Shown here one piece after another: positions 16,576 through 23,679 of a stretch of 35,484 nucleotides of DNA (position 1 is the first letter of the stretch; every line of letters starts with the position of its first letter). Below the pieces are notes generated by a model, which did no database searches, was not told the origin of the DNA, and worked only from the letters and a program-made list of their open reading frames with translations. The DNA lies in assembly GCA_029259935.1 (NCBI GenBank), contig JAJDEH010000169.1, positions 1 through 35,484 of the forward strand, read 5' to 3'. The position numbers and the translations under genes were made by a program. The stretch comes from Planctomycetota bacterium. Its GTDB lineage: Bacteria; Planctomycetota; Planctomycetia; Pirellulales; Pirellulaceae.

Positions 16576-19500
16576 CTACACGCGGTCTGGAGTGGCTTCC
16601 CACCAGGTATTGGGAGACTCCCAGACCAATGACGGTTCAGCCGGTGATTCCACCGAGTGCGGCTGGTCGGGTTCTTCTTCCGTTACGATCTGAGGGGCGC
16701 GTGGTTCCGGCGGCTCTTCCGCTTCGGTGTCGGTTTCAACGCTGACTTCCTCGACAGCCCGCTTCACTTCCTCGACCGGCGGATCGCCGGCGAGTGGCTT
16801 CTCGATCTCGGTTTCGACAGCGTCTTCCGCGATTGTTTCCGCGACCGCTTCCGAGTTCTGCCCCTTGGCCACATCTTGATGGCTAGGCAGATTTCGAATT
16901 TCGGCTTGAACCGACTTGAAGATTTCCAAAATGTGTTCGTGGCAAGTGAACACCAGCAACTGGTGCCCCTGCTGGGAAAAATCGCGCAGCATGCGCGCGG
17001 CGGCTTGGGCCCGTTTCACATCCAGGTTGACCAGCACGTCGTCCAGCACGATGGGCAGTTCGACACCACGGCTTGAATACTCGCTGGCCAAGGCCAAGCG
17101 AAGGCTTAAGAACACGGCTTCACGGGTTCCGCGGCTAAGTACATCGACCGACAACGCTTCACCCTCCGCATTGTCGACCAGCAGCGATTGTTCATCGAAG
17201 GGGGTCCAAATTCTCTTGTACTTGCCTTCGGTCAACTGGTCGAGATACCGCGAAGCATCGGCCAGCGCCTTCGGTTGCCGCTCCCGCTCGAAGGTTTGCT
17301 GAATTCCGCGCAGCAGTACACTGACCACGGCCAGCACCTGCCAATGCCGCGTCGCCTGTTTGAGTTGCTGCTTGACGCCAGCCAGATCGAAGCGGACCTC
17401 GTCCAACCGGCGGTCTTGCTGCCCGGACTTCATTTCCTGATTTAATTCCCCGCGGCGCTGATGCAGCTCGGCCAAATCTGTTTGGCACTTGCCCAACCGG
17501 GCAACCAACGCTTCCCAATGTTGCTCGATTTGCTCGCCATGTTCTTGCAGCATGGCTTCAAGCTCGGTTTGTTTGACCTGGCTTCCCAGCGCAGTGGCGA
17601 TTTGGCGGTTAAGCTCCTCGCGTTGGCCACGAAGTTCACGGGCCTGAGAAAGGTCGGCCAAACTCTCGCGAAACTCCTCTTCGTTCTCAACTCCCGCCCG
17701 CACTAGCAACCGCTTGCGACGGCGAGCCAGCTTCTGCATGCCCTGGCGGATCCGTTCCCGTCGTGTTCGTAGGCGGCGATACTGACGAATGATCCCACGC
17801 CGCTCATCCAAACAGGCCCGCTGTTGCGTACCAGTGTTCAGCAATGTTTCCAGACGCGTCTTGGGATCCTCATCGGTTAACTCAAGCCCGAGCTCTCGTG
17901 AGATTGCCTCGACCCGCTCGTGGATCGAGTCCCGGTCTTGCATCCGCTCGGCAAGTTCCCGTCGTACGGAGTTTAGCTGTCGCCACTTGTCGTTGACTTG
18001 TTCGTATCCGCTCGTCATGGCGCGGACATTCTTAGGCGACAAATCGGCCGGAAGTCCAACGGCCCGCAACACGCCGCCCCATTCCCGCCGCGCCTCCTTA
18101 AGGCCTTCCGCCGCAGCGACCGCGGCCTGCTTTGCTTCTTCGACGCGATGTTCCACTTCTTGCAGTTGAGCGTCCAGCGGCAGCAACTCTTCCAATTCCG
18201 CAAGCTGTTGCTCGGCGTGGTTCAACCGCGAATGAACTTGCCCGATGTCCAACGGCATGACTCGGTTCAGCTCGTCGTTTTCGAGACGTGCATCTTCCAA
18301 CTGTTCACGAACGCGCTCAATTTGACGGTGACAAGTTTCCAACTCGCGGGACGTATTTCGTTCGAGCATGAATTTGACGGCGATCGCAATGCCGCTGCTG
18401 GCGAGGCCGAGAATTGCCAGCGGCCAACCGAGCAAGCCCAGCGAGGACCAAAAGATCCCCGCCAAGATGAACATCGCTCCCAGCACGAACGGAATTCCGA
18501 GTGCCGTGAGCTGCCAGATCGGTAGAACCTGCTGTTCCACCAGATCATCGACATCGTCTTCCAACTCGTCCTGGGTATGTTCCAGTTTGCCGATCCGCTC
18601 GTCCAATTGCTGACGACGTCGCAATTGGGTCACCAATTCGCCGACTGTTTCCAATGACGTGTTTAACTCCGTTTCCGATTCGCCTCCTAACGCCGCGCGC
18701 AACCGCTGACGGCACTCCACCGCTTCTCGCCGGCAACTATCACGCGTGGCGAGTGCTTCCTTGAGTTGGGATTTTGCTTTGCGCACCGCTCGAGCGGGTG
18801 CCGTCAACAGCGACATCGTGTGCGCCGAGATTTCGGGAAGCGCCTCGTTCATTTCGTCCAACGAGACGCCGTTGGAGCGAGAAACCACATCCAGGTCGTC
18901 CGCCAACCGCGCCTCTTCGCGCTGCAGCCGTTCAATTTGACTTTCCAGAGAATTCAACCAAGGCAGATGCTCTCCGACCGCTTCCAGCCGGCACAAGTGC
19001 GGGACGATATCACGATCGATCGGCAACTGGCGCGCCTGAGTTCGCAGTTCGGCTTGCTGCTGTTTGAGCGTTTTCCGCTGTTCACGCCGCGTGGTCATTC
19101 GCGCGTTCGTTTTTTCTAGTCTCTCAAGCAGCCCTTCATCCAGGTCGGGATTGATCCCCATCTCTTTTAGTCGCTGGCCCATTTTCTGGCGGGCCTGCCA
19201 CGGCGGATACACTTGGACCGCCAATTCGGCTCGGCGGACTTCGACTTCTAGTTGTTTGAGTTCCTTCTCTCGTGCGCTGACCTTCTTTTCGAGCTGTCCC
19301 CCTTCCGAGGCAAGCTCCGGCCACCGGTGTCGGTCGGCCAGCAACTGGTTCAGTTCGGTTTCAAGTGTTTCGTGCTCATCCAGCAGCAAGGCCATCTCGG
19401 ACGGTTCGCCATCCGGTGCCAAAATGTGCCGCCGAGCAGTTGTCAGTTCACGGGCTACATCGGCTAGCGACACACGGTCCATGCCGGTGGTCAGGTTGTA

Positions 19501-19956
19501 GAGATGCTCGGCCGCCTCGGTATCGTTTAGCGTTCCCAGATGCTGAATCTCGCGTAGCCCCACGGCATGGACGTTGTTGAAAATCGACTCGTCGACATCG
19601 CCCAGCAGTTCTTTCAGCACTTTCATGCCGCCGGTCGAGCCGTCTTCCGCCGTGAGCGCCAAATCTCCCTCGGCCGAGATGGCGGCTCCGTCGCGGACGT
19701 GCCGTTGAATTTCGATGTTTCCCAATTCGCTGGCGACGTACAACGAACCGCCCACCATTCCGCCATGCACGGGAGGCAAATATCGATGCTGCCTTTCGCG
19801 AGAAAACCCATACAGCATCGTGCGAATGAAGTGCAGCAGCGTCGTCTTGCCCGCTTCGTTGTGGCCGAAGATGAGCGTCATCCGGTCGGACATGTCGTTG
19901 ACCGACAACCCGCTCCAGACTCCAAAACCGTCCACATGAAGATCGGTAATCTTCAT
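16576..19956 (-). CDS. YhaN/Rad50-like membrane-associated ATPase
   Basis: This is 1126 residues from the ATG at 19956, with GGAG nine bases upstream. The N-terminus is an AAA_27/SMC-like head with Walker A GHNEAGKTT (Gly31-Lys37), reached after MKITDLHVDGFG. Long coiled coils follow (many Leu/Glu/Arg heptads). In the middle, at about 483-528, two hydrophobic segments (IPFVLGAMFILAGIFW and WPLAILGLASSGIAIAV) replace the zinc hook of Rad50; no central CxxC is seen. The second head half has the ABC signature-like LSRGTREAVFLSLRL near 940, Walker B PIVLDDVLVNLD near 965 and an H-loop (VFTCHEH) near 1003. An acidic Glu/Pro/Val-rich tail of about 110 residues ends the protein. YhaN proteins pair with the SbcD-like YhaO, and the upstream gene (44-base gap) is that partner. 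ATP-driven action on DNA at the membrane is the likely theme. Confidence 0.87.
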   Translation of the reverse strand: MKITDLHVDGFGVWSGLSVNDMSDRMTLIFGHNEAGKTTLLHFIRTMLYGFSRERQHRYLPPVHGGMVGGSLYVASELGNIEIQRHVRDGAAISAEGDLALTAEDGSTGGMKVLKELLGDVDESIFNNVHAVGLREIQHLGTLNDTEAAEHLYNLTTGMDRVSLADVARELTTARRHILAPDGEPSEMALLLDEHETLETELNQLLADRHRWPELASEGGQLEKKVSAREKELKQLEVEVRRAELAVQVYPPWQARQKMGQRLKEMGINPDLDEGLLERLEKTNARMTTRREQRKTLKQQQAELRTQARQLPIDRDIVPHLCRLEAVGEHLPWLNSLESQIERLQREEARLADDLDVVSRSNGVSLDEMNEALPEISAHTMSLLTAPARAVRKAKSQLKEALATRDSCRREAVECRQRLRAALGGESETELNTSLETVGELVTQLRRRQQLDERIGKLEHTQDELEDDVDDLVEQQVLPIWQLTALGIPFVLGAMFILAGIFWSSLGLLGWPLAILGLASSGIAIAVKFMLERNTSRELETCHRQIERVREQLEDARLENDELNRVMPLDIGQVHSRLNHAEQQLAELEELLPLDAQLQEVEHRVEEAKQAAVAAAEGLKEARREWGGVLRAVGLPADLSPKNVRAMTSGYEQVNDKWRQLNSVRRELAERMQDRDSIHERVEAISRELGLELTDEDPKTRLETLLNTGTQQRACLDERRGIIRQYRRLRTRRERIRQGMQKLARRRKRLLVRAGVENEEEFRESLADLSQARELRGQREELNRQIATALGSQVKQTELEAMLQEHGEQIEQHWEALVARLGKCQTDLAELHQRRGELNQEMKSGQQDRRLDEVRFDLAGVKQQLKQATRHWQVLAVVSVLLRGIQQTFERERQPKALADASRYLDQLTEGKYKRIWTPFDEQSLLVDNAEGEALSVDVLSRGTREAVFLSLRLALASEYSSRGVELPIVLDDVLVNLDVKRAQAAARMLRDFSQQGHQLLVFTCHEHILEIFKSVQAEIRNLPSHQDVAKGQNSEAVAETIAEDAVETEIEKPLAGDPPVEEVKRAVEEVSVETDTEAEEPPEPRAPQIVTEEEPDQPHSVESPAEPSLVWESPNTWWEATPDRV

Positions 19957-20000
19957 GACGTCGTCTCCTTACAGTTCTTTGGCCCCATCTTGTCGAGGCT

Positions 20001-21221
20001 TCATGCCGGGTCATTACCTTGCAGCAAATCGACGCCCATCAACGTGGCCTCGCGGAGGACCTCTTCTCGCGCTGTTGGGTCGTCCAATCGGACCGTGTTG
20101 GCCAGGCTGTCGGCCAATTCGTCGGATAAATATTCATCCAGGCCAAGCGGCTCATCAGGATTCTCCATGCAGTGACGAATCGACCGCAAGAACTCGCCCA
20201 GAATAGTCTCTTCGTCCCGCCAGGCTTCAGGCAGCTTGTTTGGTGGATTGAATGCAAGTGCCACCGTCCACAGGTCGGTTGCACTACTCGCCAACTCCTT
20301 GCGCAGCCAGGCGACGAGTTCCGCGGCCAGTTCGCGATATCCGCTGGGACCCGTTTTCGTCAGGCCGGTGACTTGCCATGAAACGAGCGTCGTGCGTTGG
20401 TCGGCGTTTTCGGCCAGAATGAGCGCGCGTTCCGTTAACCGCTCTTTCAGATCTTCCACCGGCGCATCCGCCGGTAATGTTATGTGCTCGGTGTGCCAGC
20501 GAACGACATCGGTGGAGATCTGCTTTGAGTGAATCTCTCCGTCTGTATCAACTTCAACCAACGTGCAGCCGTGAGCGCCTGATTCGGCAGGCGAACGGCC
20601 TTGGCTTGCTCCCGAATCGTGCGATGGCGGCGAGTCGCAAATCGTTTCGTGTGCCGAGCGGCCACCGAGGGCCCAGTAGTTCAGTTTCGTCTTGGCTAGT
20701 GAGGCCGCCGTGGCCCGGCCGCGAGCGACGCCGATCGTAAAGCCTTCGTCGGCACGAATCTTAATGTCTTTGCCGCGAATCTTCGCCGGCTCGACACCCA
20801 TAAATCCAATCAGCGTGGCTACCACCTCCTTGCCGCGATGGTGAGTGATTCGATCACCCGACCGTGACCCAAAGAGATGGACGTTGGCCGGCAACATGGC
20901 GTCTTTGGGCCAATGATCGGCACCAGCTCCAGTGCCTCCAATCCAATAAACGGCAATGTTCTGTTTTTCCAACCGTTGGAATTTTCGCACCAAGCGGGAC
21001 AGAGCATGCGTACTTGCTTCCAGTGGACTCACAACTCCGCCCGCAAGCACGACAAAGTCGACCTTGTTTTCGATGGCGGCATCGAAGATCCGTTCGGCAG
21101 CCAGCACGGGGGCGTCGATCAATCGGTCGCGAATCGAATCGGAAACCTGAGTCAATCCGGATAGCGGCTGCTCGAGATGCAGATCGGCGGCGTGAATAAA
21201 CCTGAAAGCTCGCGCCGTCAT
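20001..21221 (-). CDS. SbcD/YhaO-like metallophosphoesterase, probably catalytically dead
   Basis: This is 406 residues. The ATG at 21221 follows AAGGAGGTG, so the start is secure. The N-terminus has the Mre11/SbcD/YhaO layout. Motif I is kept: HAADLHLEQP (Asp13, His15). Motif II, normally GDxxD, is AGGVVSP (Gly62, Ser65). Motif III, normally GNHD, is GGTGAGADHW (Thr97, Gly98, Ala99). Motif IV, normally a His before Gly, is GVARGR (Arg167). Motif V, normally GHxH, is LGGRSAHE (Gly187, Ser189). Surrounding sequence still matches the family (FVVLAG, YWIGG, YWALGG), so these are substitutions, not loss of the domain. Two-metal nuclease chemistry is not expected. A C-terminal domain of about 170 residues probably contacts the ATPase. 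It is the first gene of the pair with the YhaN-like gene. Confidence 0.85.
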   Translation of the reverse strand: MTARAFRFIHAADLHLEQPLSGLTQVSDSIRDRLIDAPVLAAERIFDAAIENKVDFVVLAGGVVSPLEASTHALSRLVRKFQRLEKQNIAVYWIGGTGAGADHWPKDAMLPANVHLFGSRSGDRITHHRGKEVVATLIGFMGVEPAKIRGKDIKIRADEGFTIGVARGRATAASLAKTKLNYWALGGRSAHETICDSPPSHDSGASQGRSPAESGAHGCTLVEVDTDGEIHSKQISTDVVRWHTEHITLPADAPVEDLKERLTERALILAENADQRTTLVSWQVTGLTKTGPSGYRELAAELVAWLRKELASSATDLWTVALAFNPPNKLPEAWRDEETILGEFLRSIRHCMENPDEPLGLDEYLSDELADSLANTVRLDDPTAREEVLREATLMGVDLLQGNDPA

Positions 21222-21225
21222 CTTT

Positions 21226-21234
21226 CACCTCCTT
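21226..21234 (-). promoter_or_regulatory. Strong ribosome binding site for the YhaO-like gene
   Basis: Minus-strand AAGGAGGTG lies with GGAGG six bases before the ATG at 21221. It is a near-complete match to the anti-Shine-Dalgarno sequence. Most genes here have weaker sites, so this pair may be well translated. It fixes the start codon. Confidence 0.8.
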
Positions 21235-21293
21235 GTGATTTACCAATTGGGTCTTTGGAGAGACAAATCGGCCGCCGAATTCCGTTTCGGCCG

Positions 21294-21314
21294 CGCATAG
21301 TGTGTCACGCATAG
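21294..21314. repeat. Direct repeat upstream of the YhaO/YhaN pair
   Basis: CGCATAG occurs twice with a 7-base spacer (14-base period), 73 bases before the YhaO-like start. It could be an operator, but the repeat is short and may be chance. Confidence 0.35.
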
Positions 21315-21505
21315 GGTATTCAACGCGGTAGTCTATCCAGTTGCCATGGATCCGACTATGTCGATTCAATGCTAGCGAAGTGGGTCCCTGGAGCCCGTCA
21401 TGTCCATTCATCGAGCAAGCAACGCCAAGAGTGATCGGGCCAGAGAGGCGGGCCGCCAATCCGGACGCGGATTTCAAACTTCCGAACTGCTGGCCAGCTC
21501 GCCAC

Positions 21506-21537
21506 GGAACTCGAAATCCGGAACTCGGAACTCAAAA
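21506..21537. repeat. Short GGAACTC-type repeat cluster
   Basis: Three copies of GGAACTC (21506-21512, 21520-21526, 21527-21533) are spread through about 30 bases, with the first separated by GAAATCC and the last two adjacent. On minus this reads GAGTTCCGAGTTCCGGATTT. The pattern resembles low-complexity intergenic repeats I recall from planctomycete genomes. It is not coding. Confidence 0.5.
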
Positions 21538-21861
21538 TCGCCCATTTCCTCTTTTAGGCTGCCCGGCAATTCACTATAAGCCGCTTCATCCCAAGGTCTT
21601 TTGCTGGGGAGTTGCGTGCGTACCGAGCATGTCGTGGCGACGGTTTTCGCCGTTAGTATCATGATGGCTCGGCCCGCGGGATTGGCTCCAAAAGCCGATG
21701 GCTTCAGCTTCCACCTGCAAGACCGTGGTTAGGTCGAAGCGCCGCTTCGCAAGAGAATTTATGCGTTCTCTCGTCGGAATGGACGATAGCAGGGACGCCA
21801 CAATATCGGTTCAACTTTCCGCCACAAGACTTCATCGGATCACAACAACAAGGTAGACGCC

Positions 21862-23388
21862 ATGGATGCACAATCGTCAGCCATCCCTAAACTTTCCGTG
21901 GGCATCATTGATTGGGGCATTGGCGATTCGCTAGAGCTTTCGCTGTCGTCCGTCGCGCACATCGCGGATGAAATTGTGGTTCTCGACTGCGGACCATCCT
22001 ATGGCTGCCGACAGCTTTGCGATCGCTACCAAACCAAGCTGATCGAATACATTTGGGACGACAGCAAATCCGCGGCGCGAAACAACTGTCTTGAACAGCT
22101 TAGCGGCGAATGGATCTTGTGGATCGATGCTGGCGAACAGTTCTCGCCGGACGAGGCGCGACAATTGCGCCAGCACATCGACGACAAGGCGTCCCGAAGC
22201 GAAGCCTACATGCTGTTGGTCAAAGTCCCGCAACAGGCGGGAACGATCGCCGGCGAACAGATTGGACAAGTTCGGCTGGTACCCAACATCGCCGGAATTG
22301 CGTTTGAAGGCAAAGTGCGTGAACAGCTCATGTCATCGCTCGAAGAACAACGAATTCAAGTCGAGGCATTGCCACTCACATTGCATCGCTCCGTATCCGA
22401 ACATGCACCCGAAAACCGAATTCGTCGAGCCAAACGCGATCGTCGTCTGGTGGAATTGGAACTGAAAGAAACGGGCACGCGGCCCGAATTGCTGACCATC
22501 TTGGGCGAGTCGCTGCAAGATCTTGAAGAGCCGGCTCGGGCATGCGAATGCTTCCGGCAGGCGATTGACATTTCCGAACGTGGTTCGAGCGGCATGCTGG
22601 AGGCGTATTATGGATTGCTGACAGCGATGGATGGCCGCGTTCCCCGGACCGAACAACTAACTCTCTGTATCGAAGCCTTGGAAATCTATCCGCTGGACGC
22701 CCAACTCCTGTGCGCCATGGGGGGCTATTTGCAATCTCAGCAGCGCTGGGATTTGGCGACTCGCTCGTATCAAACGGCCTACCAGTACGGCAGGATCAAC
22801 CCCACAGTGTGGCACCTTGATGACATGCGCGCCATCGTCTGCTGTTCGTACAGCATGGCGTTGGAATTGGAACAACTGAACGATGCGGCAGAGCGCGTGT
22901 TGCTGGAAGGATTGATTGAAGATCCGAGTTCGATTCGTCTGCGTCGGCAGTTGACCGAATTGTACATTAAGCGTTCGGAACGTGAACCAGCACTGGACCA
23001 GATTCAACACCTGCCCGCCCGCTTCGACCAAAATCAATGGCGCAATTTGGTACTCGGTGCTTGCTATGCGGCGGAACAAAACTGGCAATCCGCCGATGGG
23101 TATCTTGAGCAAGCCTATGCCTCGGGTTGTCGAGACACACTCTGTTTTCGCTGGTACACGATGACACTGATGTCGCTTGCCGAAACAGAACGGCTCCGAC
23201 CCGTTCTGGCCGATTGGCGAGAGGACGATCCTACCAATCTTGAAATGCTCAGATATCTAGAAGCCATTGAGGATCAACGGGACACTTCGCGGCCGGATCC
23301 ACCATCCGTTCGTCTTGACCCGGCGGGCCCCACGATTCTTCCCACGAGTGCATTTGGCAACACAACCGCTCCTCAGCAATCACAATAG
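21862..23388 (+). CDS. GT2-like protein with C-terminal TPR repeats
   Basis: This is 508 residues from the ATG at 21862, with a weak AAGG upstream. Residues 1-200 follow the SunS-like GT2 layout: LSVGIIDWG, then ADEIVVLDCGPSYGC (Asp42), then SKSAARNNCLEQLSGEWILW, then IDAGEQFSPDE. In active members the first motif is usually DTGSTD and the second DADE. Here they are LDCGPS and DAGE, so donor and metal binding may be weaker or different. The DAGE form may be general in this planctomycete subfamily. From about 205 the protein is helical TPR-type (LLTILGESLQDLEEPARACECFRQAI, YLQSQQRWDLATRSYQTAYQYG). No signal peptide or membrane segment is seen. It may be a glycosyltransferase for an unknown acceptor, or a degenerate one acting as a scaffold. 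Confidence 0.75.
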   Translation: MDAQSSAIPKLSVGIIDWGIGDSLELSLSSVAHIADEIVVLDCGPSYGCRQLCDRYQTKLIEYIWDDSKSAARNNCLEQLSGEWILWIDAGEQFSPDEARQLRQHIDDKASRSEAYMLLVKVPQQAGTIAGEQIGQVRLVPNIAGIAFEGKVREQLMSSLEEQRIQVEALPLTLHRSVSEHAPENRIRRAKRDRRLVELELKETGTRPELLTILGESLQDLEEPARACECFRQAIDISERGSSGMLEAYYGLLTAMDGRVPRTEQLTLCIEALEIYPLDAQLLCAMGGYLQSQQRWDLATRSYQTAYQYGRINPTVWHLDDMRAIVCCSYSMALELEQLNDAAERVLLEGLIEDPSSIRLRRQLTELYIKRSEREPALDQIQHLPARFDQNQWRNLVLGACYAAEQNWQSADGYLEQAYASGCRDTLCFRWYTMTLMSLAETERLRPVLADWREDDPTNLEMLRYLEAIEDQRDTSRPDPPSVRLDPAGPTILPTSAFGNTTAPQQSQ

Positions 23389-23679
23389 AGCGCACCGCCG
23401 GGCAACGTGGCCCATCCGAGCCACGCGTTGAAAGTAAGTGATTCGATTGCTCGCCGGGGCGGAATGATCCCCTATTCCCGGTCGCCTGTACCGAGCCGGT
23501 CTGCCTTGCACCTCGCGCAGGCCCATGCAGGAGGATTGCAGAGTCGTTAGACTCTAGGGTTGAGCCTAAAATGTCCCCCCATTTCGGTGGCGATACGGGG
23601 AAATCCTCGCTAAACTAGATGTTCCCGCCTTCCGTTGTCGCTCCAACCTCAACCCAACCCACTCGCGCGGAAACATTGC

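Larger units (their letters stand above)
21235..21861. other. Non-coding stretch between divergent genes
   Basis: About 630 bases separate the minus YhaO-like gene from the plus GT2/TPR gene. No open frame here looks like a protein: translations are rich in Arg/Pro and match no family I know. The stretch holds a direct repeat of CGCATAG at 21294-21300 and 21308-21314. It also holds a run of short GGAACTC-type repeats at about 21506-21537. It must carry promoters for both flanking genes, but I could not identify a convincing one. Confidence 0.6.

Noticed and set aside
21586..21801. 71-residue minus frame in the non-coding stretch before the GT2 gene
   Set aside because: No ribosome site, no family resemblance, and it overlaps another short plus frame ending at 21732 with equally poor support.
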